Of a stretch of 64,000 nucleotides of DNA, positions 17,707 through 28,711 are shown one piece after another. Position 1 is the stretch's first letter; every line of letters begins with the position of its first letter. The notes under the pieces are model-generated. The model saw only the letters and a list, made by a program, of their open reading frames with translations. It searched no databases and was not told where the DNA came from. The position numbers were made by a program, and so were the translations under genes. This DNA comes from Glycomyces sp. TRM65418 (GTDB taxonomy: Bacteria; Actinomycetota; Actinomycetes; Mycobacteriales; Micromonosporaceae). The stretch lies in assembly GCF_019710475.1 (NCBI RefSeq), contig NZ_JAJFAX010000001.1, positions 682,001-746,000 on the forward strand, given 5' to 3'.

Positions 17707-18918
17707 ATGAGCTTCGGACCACCCTCCCTCTCACGCCGCGGTGCCCTGACCGCCGGCGGTCTCGCCGCGATGAGCCTCGCGGCGGCCTGCTCGAAGGAAT
17801 CCGGCACCATCGACGGGTCCGGCGACGACGCGGCCTCCTCCGAGGCCCCGCAGAGCGCCGCGCAGATCCAGATCACCCCCGCCGACGGCGCCGCCGACGC
17901 AACTGCGGCGACCGAGATCGCCTGGACCGTCGAAGCGGGCGAGTTCAAGGAGTTCAAGCTCACCGACGCCGCGGGCACTGCGGTCGAGGGCGCCATGCAC
18001 CCCGACGGGACCACCTGGGTCCCCGCCAGCCCGCTCGAATGGGAGACGACCTACACGGCCACGGTCACCGCCGACGACGCCGAAGGCCTCACGGCCACCG
18101 CGACCTCGACGTTCACCACCATCGCCTCGCCCGGCGACCGGGTCGGCCTCGAGAACTACCTGCCCGGCGTCGACTCCACAGTGGGCCAGGGCGCGATCCT
18201 CGCGTTCCGCTTCAACGGCCACGAGATCCCCGAGGACCTCCGGGCCTCGGTCGAGCGGCGCCTGTTCGTGACCTCCGAGCCCGCGCAGGAGGGCTCCTGG
18301 CACTGGATCACCCCGCGCGCGTTGGAGTACCGGCCAAAGGAGTACTGGCAGCCGAACACCCAGGTCACGGTGCGGCTCGCACTCGGCGGGCTCGACCTCG
18401 GCGACGGCCGCTACGGCGAGTACGACCAGGAGACGTCGTTCACGATCGACTCCGAGGCGCGGCTCCTGGAGGCCGACGACGACACCAAGCAGATGAAGGC
18501 CTACCGCGACGGCTCCGTCGTGCAGACCATCCCGATCTCCTTGGGCGCCGACGAGATCGACGGCATCGACGCACGCTCCTACTCCGGCACCATGACCATC
18601 ATGAGCCGCGAGGAGGACGCGATCTTCCGCTCCGACCTGTTCGATTACGAGACACCGGTCAAGTGGGCGATGCGCCTGACGTTCTCGGGCCAGTTCATCC
18701 ACGGCGCGCCGTGGGCGGCCGACCGGCTCGGCAACTCGAACGGCTCCCACGGCTGCATCAACGTCTCCGACGAGATGGGCGAGTGGATCTACAACTTCGT
18801 GCGCTGGGGCGACCCGGTGGTCGTCAAGAACACCGGCAAGCAGGTGCCCCCGGGCGACGGCTTCACGGCCTGGAGCCTCGACTGGGACACCTTCAAGGAG
18901 GGCTCGTACCTGTCCTGA
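17707..18918 (+). CDS. L,D-transpeptidase lipoprotein (LdtMt2-like)
   Basis: Forms 3-3 cross-links in peptidoglycan outside the membrane. The ATG at 17707 gives 403 aa. The signal has twin arginines (SRRGAL) and lipobox LAAAC with Cys28, so Tat export and lipidation are plausible. Two Ig-like regions (about 55-250) precede the YkuD catalytic domain with HGAPW and SHGCINVS; the active-site Cys is residue 350. The C-terminal extension ends in SLDWDTFKEGSY. All catalytic motif residues are present. Confidence 0.93.
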   Translation: MSFGPPSLSRRGALTAGGLAAMSLAAACSKESGTIDGSGDDAASSEAPQSAAQIQITPADGAADATAATEIAWTVEAGEFKEFKLTDAAGTAVEGAMHPDGTTWVPASPLEWETTYTATVTADDAEGLTATATSTFTTIASPGDRVGLENYLPGVDSTVGQGAILAFRFNGHEIPEDLRASVERRLFVTSEPAQEGSWHWITPRALEYRPKEYWQPNTQVTVRLALGGLDLGDGRYGEYDQETSFTIDSEARLLEADDDTKQMKAYRDGSVVQTIPISLGADEIDGIDARSYSGTMTIMSREEDAIFRSDLFDYETPVKWAMRLTFSGQFIHGAPWAADRLGNSNGSHGCINVSDEMGEWIYNFVRWGDPVVVKNTGKQVPPGDGFTAWSLDWDTFKEGSYLS

Positions 18919-18931
18919 TCGGACAAGGGAG

Positions 18932-18959
18932 CGGCCCGGCGAGACGACTCGCCGGGCCG
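18932..18959. terminator. intrinsic terminator after L,D-transpeptidase gene
   Basis: A 12-bp perfect stem (CGGCCCGGCGAG / CTCGCCGGGCCG) with loop ACGA is followed on the plus strand by TTTCGTTCG. It separates two convergent genes. Confidence 0.85.
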
Positions 18960-18968
18960 TTTCGTTCG

Positions 18969-19316
18969 TCAGACGACCGGTTCGTCCTGGCGGATCTTCG
19001 GGTCGGCGGCCTGCGGGTGCTCTTCGAGGATCCGGCGGTGCGCCCAGCGCTCCACGAAGAACGAGGCGACCGGGACGGTCCCGCCGAGCAGGAGGCCCAC
19101 GGTCTGCGGCCAGAACTTCCAGCCCGCCTGCTGCGCGAGGTGGAAGCCGAGCACCAGGTAGACCATGTAGCAGAGGCCGTGGATCGGGCTGATGACCGCC
19201 ACCAGGCGGTCGTCGCCGCCGAAGTACTTGAGCGGCATCGCCACGAAGATGAGCAGGATCAGGAACGTGCCGACGATCCAGGCGACGATGCGGAATCGTT
19301 TCAGCGCGGCGTTCAT
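18969..19316 (-). CDS. DUF3817 family membrane protein
   Basis: A 115-residue membrane protein with three hydrophobic helices and a charged C-terminus. The pattern RFRIVAWIVGTFLI, ISPIHGLCYMVYLV and GGTVPVASFFVE is typical of DUF3817 proteins of Actinobacteria, whose function is unknown. The ATG at 19316 has AGGAGA 8 bases upstream and overlaps the stop of the previous gene (ATGA), so the two are translationally coupled. Confidence 0.8.
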   Translation of the reverse strand: MNAALKRFRIVAWIVGTFLILLIFVAMPLKYFGGDDRLVAVISPIHGLCYMVYLVLGFHLAQQAGWKFWPQTVGLLLGGTVPVASFFVERWAHRRILEEHPQAADPKIRQDEPVV

Positions 19317-19684
19317 GCGTGGCTCTCCTGTGCTGGTCGGCGGTTCCCCGGTGCCGGTCGGTGCCGTGGCGGTTCGGTCTCGGTCCGACGAGCCTGCAGG
19401 ATCTCGGGCTCGAACGGCGAGGTCATCGGCGGCGGCTCCGGCTTCGCACGGCGGGACCGCTCGCTCTCGGGGCGGTCCTTGCGCAGCTCCAAGCGCATCT
19501 GCCGGATCCACAGCGCGACCGTGAAGAGCGCGAACAGCGGCCATTCGAAGGCGTAGCCCCAGCTGATGGCGTTGCCGCCCTGCGCGCGGGAGAGCTGCCA
19601 CCACCCGAGCAGCCCGAAGGCGACCGTCAGCACCACCGCGAAAAAGTGGAGGACGATCCAGGGAGGCGTCAGCAACCGTCGCAC
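19313..19684 (-). CDS. SURF1-like small membrane protein
   Basis: About 123 aa with two membrane segments: TPPWIVLHFFAVVLTVAFGLLGWWQ and WGYAFEWPLFALFTVALWI. The GWWQ tryptophans and the first helix resemble the N-terminus of SURF1, but the SURF1 periplasmic domain is missing; such short relatives are common, uncharacterised actinobacterial proteins. The C-terminal 60 residues are charged and Pro-rich. The GTG at 19684 is preferred to an ATG at 19744, which would almost touch the divergent gene. Coupled to the DUF3817 gene. Confidence 0.65.
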   Translation of the reverse strand: MRRLLTPPWIVLHFFAVVLTVAFGLLGWWQLSRAQGGNAISWGYAFEWPLFALFTVALWIRQMRLELRKDRPESERSRRAKPEPPPMTSPFEPEILQARRTETEPPRHRPAPGNRRPAQESHA

Positions 19685-19750
19685 AACGCCCAGACTAAGG
19701 TGACCGACCCGATGTTGCCGCCCGGGGGCCGATCGTGGTGACATAGGCCG

Positions 19751-20659
19751 GTGACTCAGGAGCTTCCCAAGGCCGGCGCCGTCGAGCCGTACCCCGAACC
19801 CGACGCCGACGCCGTGCGCGACCTGCTGCTCGACTGGTGCGGCGCCGAACCCGAGGACGCCGAGGACGCGGCGGCGGGTCTCGCCGCCCTCGACGGCGAG
19901 GCCCGCGAACTGGCCGACCGGTGCTACCAGTCGATCGCCGCCGACATGGGCGGGAAGAAGTGGCTGGCATGGCCGAAGCCGCCCGAGGCGCACCCGCTGC
20001 TGGGCCTGTACCCGCTGCTCGCCGCCGTCCCCGGCATGATCCGGTTCCACCGCGAGCGCGGCGTCGACGAGGACCTGTCGCGCCGGCTGCTCACCGACGT
20101 CGGCGAGAAGCTGCGACTCAACCGGCGCCTGCACGGCAGGGCCGGCCTGGACGTCGCGAACTGGTTCACCGGCCACGTGCGCGGCGCGCTCTACCAATTG
20201 GGGCGGTTGCAGTTCTGCGTGGAGGGGCCGGAGCCGAAGCCGTTCGTGGGCGTGCACATCCGCGGCGAGGGCGGGCCGCTCACGCTCGACGCCGTGCGCG
20301 ATTCGGTCGAATGGGCCCTGGAGTTCTTCCCGACGGTGTTCCCCGAACGCTACGACGGGCCCGACGACCTGGTGTTCATGTGCGAGTCGTGGCTGCTCGA
20401 CCCGCAGCTGCGCGACTGGCTGCCCGAACGCTCGAACATCCCCGGCTTCGGGGCGCTGTTCGACCTCGAGGGCCCGGGCGACCCGGCGGGGAACCGCTCG
20501 GACCTGTGGCGGTTCGTGTTCAACCGGACCGAGGACACCCCGGTCGAGGAGCTGCCGCGGGACAACACCCTGCAGCGCTCGGTCCTGGCCGGGATCGAGG
20601 CGGGCGTGCCGTGGCGGAACCGATCGGGCCGCTTGAACCTCGCGCGACTGGGGCTCTGA
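19751..20659 (+). CDS. acyltransferase-like protein with GNAT-type C-terminal domain
   Basis: A 302-residue soluble protein with GTG start. An all-helical N-terminal half (about 1-125) is followed by an alpha/beta half with FCVEGPEPKPFVGVHIRGEGGPLT and FMCESWLLDPQL. This layout matches actinobacterial two-domain proteins annotated as N-acyltransferase N-terminal plus GNAT-like C-terminal domains; the assignment is from memory of the pattern. The substrate is unknown. It is divergent from the SURF1-like gene. Confidence 0.65.
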   Translation: MTQELPKAGAVEPYPEPDADAVRDLLLDWCGAEPEDAEDAAAGLAALDGEARELADRCYQSIAADMGGKKWLAWPKPPEAHPLLGLYPLLAAVPGMIRFHRERGVDEDLSRRLLTDVGEKLRLNRRLHGRAGLDVANWFTGHVRGALYQLGRLQFCVEGPEPKPFVGVHIRGEGGPLTLDAVRDSVEWALEFFPTVFPERYDGPDDLVFMCESWLLDPQLRDWLPERSNIPGFGALFDLEGPGDPAGNRSDLWRFVFNRTEDTPVEELPRDNTLQRSVLAGIEAGVPWRNRSGRLNLARLGL

Positions 20660-20679
20660 AGCCCCGCCGGAAGCGCCGA

Positions 20680-20708
20680 CGGCCGCAGCGGCTCAGCCGC
20701 TGCGGCCG
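20680..20708. terminator. bidirectional hairpin between convergent genes
   Basis: A 14-bp perfect stem (CGGCCGCAGCGGCT and its complement) with a one-base nominal loop lies between the acyltransferase-like gene and the cupin gene. TTCGCTC follows on the plus strand. Confidence 0.8.
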
Positions 20709-20713
20709 TTCGC

Positions 20714-21214
20714 TCACTCCCCGGCGCGGGCCCGCCGCCAGGCCTCGCTCGCGACGTAGTGGTTGTCGTAGCGCTCCCCGGAGGCCGGGATCTCCTTCGG
20801 GTCGGCCTCGCCCGCGTTGACGCGTTCGAGCAGGCGGTAGTAGTCGAACCGGTCGGCGGCCGGGGTGAACACGGCGAGGACGTCGGCGTCGAAGCCGCGA
20901 GCGGCGCCGAACGCGTGCGCCAGGCCCGGCGGGATCGTCACGAAGTCCCCCGCGTCGAGGACGAGGACCTCGTCGCCGGTGAGGACCTGCAGCCGGCCGG
21001 AGATGACGAACAGCGATTCGCCGGCGCCGGTGTGGAAGTGCGAGGGAGCGCCGTCGCCGCCGTTCGGGAACGTCGAGCGGTGGACGGAGAGGGCGCCGCC
21101 GGTGTCGGAGGCGTCGGCGAGCAGGGTCATGACCGACTGCTGGGCGTGGGCGAGCCGCTCGGCGGTGGCGGCGCGGGCGACGACGGGCTTCGGGGCGGTG
21201 GTGTTCGCGTTCAC
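20714..21214 (-). CDS. cupin domain protein
   Basis: A 166-residue single-domain cupin. Likely metal ligands are His59 and His61 (PSHFHTGAGE), Glu66 and His100 (PPGLAHAF), the classic 3-His-1-Glu set. The C-terminus (YYRLLERVNAGEADPKEI, then ERYDNHYV) resembles quercetinase-like cupins, but the substrate is not known. The start is GTG at 21214 with AAGGAGA 8 bases upstream. It is divergent from an Rrf2 gene across a strong palindrome, which suggests it is the regulator's main target. Confidence 0.85.
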   Translation of the reverse strand: MNANTTAPKPVVARAATAERLAHAQQSVMTLLADASDTGGALSVHRSTFPNGGDGAPSHFHTGAGESLFVISGRLQVLTGDEVLVLDAGDFVTIPPGLAHAFGAARGFDADVLAVFTPAADRFDYYRLLERVNAGEADPKEIPASGERYDNHYVASEAWRRARAGE

Positions 21215-21254
21215 GAGGCGGTCTCCTTCTGGGTCGGGCTCCGGCGGAGCCTCA

Positions 21255-21279
21255 TATCTAGATATTATATGTCTAGATA
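21255..21279. promoter_or_regulatory. palindromic operator between cupin and Rrf2 genes
   Basis: A 25-base near-perfect palindrome with arms TATCTAGA and TCTAGATA flanking a 9-base AT-rich centre. It lies 41 bases before the cupin start and 97 bases before the Rrf2 start. It is the most AT-rich stretch nearby, as expected for an operator overlapping a promoter. The repeated CTAGATA half-site fits a dimeric regulator. Confidence 0.75.
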
Positions 21280-21375
21280 AAGATCCGCAATGCCCGGCGT
21301 GGTGTCGGATCCCATACTCGCGAGGGGAATGCGACAGCAGCCGAGTCGCGAACCTGGACGGTTACCATCGGGATT

Positions 21376-21864
21376 ATGCGTATCAGCGAAGGCGTCGAAT
21401 GGGCCGCGCACTGCTGCCTGCTCCTCGACTGGATGGGCGTGGACGAGCCGGTCTCGACCGCGAAGCTCGCCGCCGGCTACGGCCTGCCCCCCGCCTACCT
21501 CAACAAGCAGCTCCAGCCGCTCGTCAAGGCCGGGATCCTCACGTCCACGGCAGGGAAGAAGGGCGGCTTCCGCCTCGCCAGGAGCCTCGCGGACATCACC
21601 CTCATGGACGTGCTCACCGCCATCGAAGGCCCCGCCGAGGCGTTCCAGTGCGCCGAGATCCGCCAGAACGGCGTGTGGGCCGACGAACCCGCCTCGGTGT
21701 TCCGCGCGCCGTGCGCGATCGACACCGCCATGCGCGCGGCCGAACTCGAATGGCGGCGGGCGCTCGCGGCGCAGACCCTCGCGGCGGTCCAGGCGAACGC
21801 CGAACTGCAGGCGCCCGGACTGCGGGCGCAGGTTCGAGATTGGTACGGCACGCCGAGGCCATAA
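21376..21864 (+). CDS. Rrf2 family transcriptional regulator
   Basis: A 162-residue winged-helix regulator. MRISEGVEWAAHCC begins the first helix; TAKLAAGYGLPPAYLNKQLQPLVKAG is the helix-turn-helix, and GKKGGFRLAR the wing. After the dimerisation helix only two cysteines occur (92 and 113), not the three that bind an iron-sulfur cluster in IscR or NsrR, so a thiol- or ligand-based sensor is more likely. Divergent cupin gene and intervening palindrome suggest autoregulation and control of the cupin. Confidence 0.88.
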   Translation: MRISEGVEWAAHCCLLLDWMGVDEPVSTAKLAAGYGLPPAYLNKQLQPLVKAGILTSTAGKKGGFRLARSLADITLMDVLTAIEGPAEAFQCAEIRQNGVWADEPASVFRAPCAIDTAMRAAELEWRRALAAQTLAAVQANAELQAPGLRAQVRDWYGTPRP

Positions 21865-21873
21865 GGTGGACCC

Positions 21874-22758
21874 ATGCGGATCGTCATCGCCGGGTCGAGC
21901 GGCTATCTCGGCAAGTCACTCATGGAAGCGCTCGAAGGCCACGACCTCGTGCGGCTGGTGCGCCACCGCCCCGACGAGGAGAACGAGATGCTCTGGGACC
22001 CGTACGACGGGCCCTTGGATCCGCAGATGCTCGACGGCGTGGACGTGGTGGTGAACCTCTGCGGGGTCGGCGTCGGCGAACGGCGCTGGAACGACGCGTT
22101 CAAGAAGCGGCTCAAGGCGACCCGCGTGATCCCGACGGAGGTGCTCGCGACCGCGGTGGCGGAGGCGAAGGTGCCGGTGCTCGTCAACGCCTCGGCCGCC
22201 GGCTGGTACGGGGACCGCGCCGAGGTCGAGGTCGACGAGTCGACCCCGGCGGCGACCGACTTCCTCGGGAAGCTCTGCCTCGCTTGGGAATCGGCGACGG
22301 CTCCGGCGGAAGCGGCCGGTGCGCGGGTCGTGCGGCTGCGGACCGGCCACGTGCTGGGCCCGGAGAGCGTGCTGCTGTCGCGGTTCGTCCCGGCGTGGAA
22401 GTGCTTCCTGGGCGGGCGCTTCGGGAGCGGACGCCAGTACATGCCGTGGATCTCGCTGCGGGACTGGGTGGGCGCGGCGGTCGCGGTGATCGAGAACGAC
22501 ACGATTTCAGGTCCGGTGAACATGGTCGGCCCGACCCCGGCCCGCAACCGCGACTTCGCGCGGGCCCTGGCGGCGGCGGTGCACCGGCCGGCCCCCTGGC
22601 CCATCCCGGGGTGGGCGGTCAAGCTCGTCGCCGGCGAGGTGGCGGTCGAGCTGCTCCGGGGCGCGAAGATCAAGCCGGGAGTGCTGCAGGCCAACGGCTT
22701 CCAGTACCAGGACGAGACGGTCTTCGAGGCCCTGCGGTACGCCCTCCCCGAGCGCTGA
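21874..22758 (+). CDS. TIGR01777 family NAD(P)-binding epimerase-like protein
   Basis: A 294-residue extended short-chain dehydrogenase-like protein. N-terminal MRIVIAGSSGYLGKSL is the Rossmann glycine motif; NLCGVGVGERRW, NASAAGWYG and VRLRTGHVLG, then MPWISLRDWVGA, are characteristic of the YfcH/SulA-type family TIGR01777. The YxxxK catalytic pair of classical SDRs is not obvious, as in the family. Cellular role unknown. It starts 9 bases after the Rrf2 stop and could be co-transcribed. Confidence 0.88.
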   Translation: MRIVIAGSSGYLGKSLMEALEGHDLVRLVRHRPDEENEMLWDPYDGPLDPQMLDGVDVVVNLCGVGVGERRWNDAFKKRLKATRVIPTEVLATAVAEAKVPVLVNASAAGWYGDRAEVEVDESTPAATDFLGKLCLAWESATAPAEAAGARVVRLRTGHVLGPESVLLSRFVPAWKCFLGGRFGSGRQYMPWISLRDWVGAAVAVIENDTISGPVNMVGPTPARNRDFARALAAAVHRPAPWPIPGWAVKLVAGEVAVELLRGAKIKPGVLQANGFQYQDETVFEALRYALPER

Positions 22759-22824
22759 TCGGCGAGCGGCGGTCGTGGCGGCACTCCCCTACACTGGGTG
22801 GTCCCGCCCTCGGAGGACCCGCCC

Positions 22825-23388
22825 ATGCTCACACCGCCCTCGGTGCCGCCCCCGCCTGACCTGCTGCTGCGCAAGCCGGGGACCGTGGTCTGCGCCCAGG
22901 TGATGCTCTGGCTCCAGTTCTCGTTCCTGATCTGCTGCGGAGCGGGCGGCGGGCTGACGGCGCTGTTCTGGTCCCAGGCGCTCGGCTTCGACGACTTCGG
23001 GTTCACACGGGACTTCTCGGAGGGCGTCGAGGATCTCGCCGCGGTGGTCGTCGTCGTCATCGGGGCCACGATGGCCCTCGTGATCCTCTTCGGCGTGCTC
23101 GCCGTGAAGATCGGCGCGGGCCGCCGGTGGGCGCAGGTGGTCACGATCGCGGTCATGCTGCTGGCGTTCGTGGTCGGGTTTCTCGGCCTCTACACCGGCT
23201 TCCAGGCGAGCGAGCAGGTCGGCGAGCCCGTCGACGGCTCCCGGCTGATCGGGACGCTGGTCGGCCTGGCGATGCCGCTGGTCACGATGCTCTGCCTGTT
23301 CACCGGGTCGGCGAACCAGTGGTTCCGGCAGCGAGGCCGGGACCCGCTGCGCGCGCCGCAGCCGATGCCGTTCCAGCCGTACCGATGA
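22825..23388 (+). CDS. four-helix membrane protein, function unknown
   Basis: The ATG at 22825 with GGAGGA 7 bases upstream gives 187 aa. The N-terminus is proline-rich (PPSVPPPPD). Hydrophobic helices lie at about residues 27-45, 72-94, 104-126 and 143-161. The C-terminal PQPMPFQPYR is proline-rich. I recognise no family. The last 89 bases overlap the 3' end of the convergent oxidoreductase gene. Confidence 0.65.
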   Translation: MLTPPSVPPPPDLLLRKPGTVVCAQVMLWLQFSFLICCGAGGGLTALFWSQALGFDDFGFTRDFSEGVEDLAAVVVVVIGATMALVILFGVLAVKIGAGRRWAQVVTIAVMLLAFVVGFLGLYTGFQASEQVGEPVDGSRLIGTLVGLAMPLVTMLCLFTGSANQWFRQRGRDPLRAPQPMPFQPYR

Positions 23389-24367
23389 GCAGGGAACCGA
23401 GCGCGGCGATGTTGTCGCCCACCGCCTCCGGGTCGCCCAGGCCCTCGACCATGAGCAGCTGCCGGCGGACGCCCGTGGCCTCGGCCGACGCGGCGAGCCG
23501 CTCGGCCACGTGCTCGGCGGGCCCGACGGCGTGCCGCCCGATCATCCAGTCCACATAGGCCGCGTGGTCGCGCCCGCCGCGTCCGGGCTTGAGGCTCACG
23601 TACTGCCCGACCCCGCGGGTCAGCAGCTCGGTGAGCGAGGCGCGCAGGCGGTCGACCGTGTCCGGCCGATCGGCGACCTGCGCCAGGTGCGTCGAGACGT
23701 GCTCGGCGCCCTCGGGATCGAACCCGGCCGCCTCGGCCTCGTGCCGCCAGGCGTCGAGGAGCCGCACGTGGTCCTCGTCGGGAGCGTGCATGCCGAGCAG
23801 GAGCGGCAGGCCGAGCCGGCCGGCGAGGCGGGCGGTGCCCTCGCCGGTGGCGGCGACCCACACCGGCCGCCCCGTGCCCGGCGGCATGACGCGGACGGGC
23901 AGGACGTCGAAGAACTCCCCGGCGTGGGCGACCTCGGTCGCGCCGGAGAGCCAGCGCGTCAGGAGCCGCAGGCCCTCCTCGAAGCCGTGCTCGTAGCGGT
24001 CGAGGCCGGAGCCGAACACGTCGAGGTCGACCCAGGGGCCGCCGCGGCCGACGCCGAGGCGGAAGCGTCCGGGAGCGAGGGCCTCCAGGGTGGCGGCCTC
24101 CTCCCCCAGTGCGACCGGGTGCCGGTTGGAGAGGACGGCGACGGCGGTGCCGATCTGGATCCGTTCGGTGGCGGCCAGGAGGTGGGCGGCCAGGAGCGTC
24201 GCGGAAGGGCTGGCGCCGTATTCGATGAAGTGGTGCTCGGCGGTCCACACGCCGTCGAGCCCGGCCGCTTCCGCTCGGCGCGCGTAGGAGACGACTCGGC
24301 GGAGTGCCGCCGCCGGCGAATCGCCGGGGAACACTCCGCCGAGCAGGAACAGATCGTGTGCGCTCAT
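23300..24367 (-). CDS. LLM-class flavin-dependent oxidoreductase
   Basis: A 355-residue luciferase-like TIM-barrel protein. Family features: GLDGVWTAEHHF, GTAVAVLSNRHPVALGEEAATLE, RFRLGVGRGGPW and PVWVAATGEGTARLAG. These bind FMN or F420; which one is not decided by sequence. The last 35 residues (from LLIGTAG) are Ala/Gly-rich and lie over the end of the opposing membrane-protein gene, so the usual end of the fold may be near residue 320. ATG at 24367, 22 bases after the DAHP synthase stop. Confidence 0.88.
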   Translation of the reverse strand: MSAHDLFLLGGVFPGDSPAAALRRVVSYARRAEAAGLDGVWTAEHHFIEYGASPSATLLAAHLLAATERIQIGTAVAVLSNRHPVALGEEAATLEALAPGRFRLGVGRGGPWVDLDVFGSGLDRYEHGFEEGLRLLTRWLSGATEVAHAGEFFDVLPVRVMPPGTGRPVWVAATGEGTARLAGRLGLPLLLGMHAPDEDHVRLLDAWRHEAEAAGFDPEGAEHVSTHLAQVADRPDTVDRLRASLTELLTRGVGQYVSLKPGRGGRDHAAYVDWMIGRHAVGPAEHVAERLAASAEATGVRRQLLMVEGLGDPEAVGDNIAALGSLLIGTAGTASAAARAAGPGLAAGTTGSPTR

Positions 24368-24389
24368 GCGCCCACTTTAGGGAAATTCC

Positions 24390-27403
<3,014 letters not shown>

Positions 27404-27416
27404 GCGACGAACGCGA

Positions 27417-27454
27417 ACGGAGGCCGACCGCCCTCTCGGGCGGTCGGCCTCCGT
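27417..27454. terminator. strong intrinsic terminator after folD
   Basis: A perfect 17-bp stem (ACGGAGGCCGACCGCCC and its complement) with loop TCTC begins 14 bases after the folD stop. It probably also insulates the remnant on the other strand. Confidence 0.9.
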
Positions 27455-27458
27455 CGTG

Positions 27459-27720
27459 TCAGCAGGTCGTCGCCGGGGCGGCGGCCGCAGGGCCGAGGAA
27501 GTCCGCCATGGCCCGGCGCAGTCCGCCGGCGGCGGTCGCTTCCTCCGAGGGGATGCCGGTGCCGTGGTGGATGCCGTCGACGATGACCGGCTCGCCGGCC
27601 TCCGGGGTCCAGGCGTGCCGGCGCTCGGCGCCGCGGTGCGCCGCACGAGTCGTCGGAGCCCGAGGCGATGAGCACGGGGCGGCCGGGCCCGGGGCCGGCG
27701 CCGCGGAAAGTGGCTCCCAG
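27459..27720 (-). pseudogene. possible 3' remnant of a hydrolase gene
   Basis: Within the 389-base gap between folD and the next gene, the minus strand shows two pieces in different frames that look like parts of one protein: RPVLIASGSDDSCGAP, then HAWTPEAGEPVIVDGIHHGTG to a TGA at 27459. The first resembles the Asp-loop strand and the second the His region of alpha/beta hydrolases. No start or N-terminus is present. A frameshifted remnant is the simplest reading; coincidental open frames in GC-rich DNA are the alternative. Confidence 0.35.
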
Positions 27721-27792
27721 TGGCGGATACCCGACAGACTTGCACGACTACGGGACGTAATGTGAAGACTTCCCACGCAAAGGAGGTTGCGC

Positions 27793-28191
27793 ATGACACG
27801 TCGTCTCGCCTTCATAGCGACCGTCGCCGCCGCGATCGTCGCGGTATCGAGCCCGGCGATGGCGTTCCAGCACGACCGGGTGCAGAACCCCGTGGTGCAC
27901 TGGGCACTCGACATCGCGATCCTCGCCATCGTGGTGGCGCCGATCTGGACGGCGCTGCTGTGGGGCAGAGGCCAGAGCAAGTGGCTGCTCGTGGCGGTCA
28001 TCGCCTTCGTGCAGGCGCCGGTCGCGATCCTCGGCTTCTCGCCCGGGGCCTCGGCGCCGTTCGCGGGCGGCGGGCTGTTCCTCGGCCTCGCGATCACGAC
28101 CGCGGCGATCGTCTACACCCGCCGCGCGAGCCGCCTGGAGCGGGCGCAGCGGACCTCAATCCAGCAGGAACCTGCGGGCGAGGCCTCCTGA
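27793..28191 (+). CDS. small membrane protein of unknown function
   Basis: The ATG at 27793 has AAAGGAGG 7 bases upstream; the frame's TTG at 27787 would overlap that site. The 132-residue product has a signal-like first helix (residues 4-24, ending AMAFQ), then three hydrophobic helices with VQNPVVHWALDIAILAIVV and APFAGGGLFLGLAITTAAI. No family recognised. The 3' end overlaps the convergent small gene by 36 bases. Confidence 0.7.
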   Translation: MTRRLAFIATVAAAIVAVSSPAMAFQHDRVQNPVVHWALDIAILAIVVAPIWTALLWGRGQSKWLLVAVIAFVQAPVAILGFSPGASAPFAGGGLFLGLAITTAAIVYTRRASRLERAQRTSIQQEPAGEAS

Positions 28192-28530
28192 GCCGAGCTC
28201 GAACCCGAGCAGCGGGCCGCGGTCGCGGAGCAGCCGCAGGTCGGGACAGCCTTGGAAGGGACCGTCGAAACCGCCGGTCGCGGGGTTCACGTAGGCGTGC
28301 CACGAGCAGTGCGGCTCGCCGACCCAGCCCCAGGCCCGATGCGTCTCGGCGCCGCCGAAGCGATAGACGCCGACGCTCAGCAGCCGGTCGCCGACCGGCC
28401 TCCGGTAGAAGTCGGCGACGAGCCCCGGAATCGGCGTCGACTCGAAGTCGATGTCCGACAAGGTCTTGTGAAACGTGAAATCGGCGAGATGCGGGATCTC
28501 GCCGATTTCCTCTGTATAAGCCACGGGCAC
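28156..28530 (-). CDS. hypothetical protein, 124 aa
   Basis: The frame has a strong third-position GC bias like real genes here. The product is soluble and rich in Gly, Phe and Trp, with HRAWGWVGEPHCSWHAY and GGFDGPFQGCPDL; I recognise no family. The start is unsure: GTG codons at 28530 and 28524 both lie in the arm of a large inverted repeat (28521-28560), with no clear ribosome binding site. It lies 181 bases downstream of pfk on the same strand. Confidence 0.5.
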   Translation of the reverse strand: MPVAYTEEIGEIPHLADFTFHKTLSDIDFESTPIPGLVADFYRRPVGDRLLSVGVYRFGGAETHRAWGWVGEPHCSWHAYVNPATGGFDGPFQGCPDLRLLRDRGPLLGFELGSGGLARRFLLD

Positions 28531-28560
28531 GTCCGGTCTAACGACCGAGCGTGCCCGTGG
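28521..28560. repeat. two-tier inverted repeat downstream of pfk
   Basis: An outer perfect 11-bp stem (CCACGGGCACG / CGTGCCCGTGG) encloses an inner CGGTC/GACCG stem with loop TAAC. It could end pfk transcription or act on the leader of the next small gene, whose putative start lies in the outer arm. Confidence 0.6.
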
Positions 28561-28711
28561 TTGCGCATATCCGGCGGGTTCTCACACCGGCTCGGGACCA
28601 CAGGTGTCCTGAGTGGAAACCGATCGGACTCCGTGGGGCGCCGGCGCCGGTGCGGAACGCACTTGCGGCGAGCGGAACGCGGCGGTCCTGCGGGACCGCA
28701 GCGGAGCGCCG

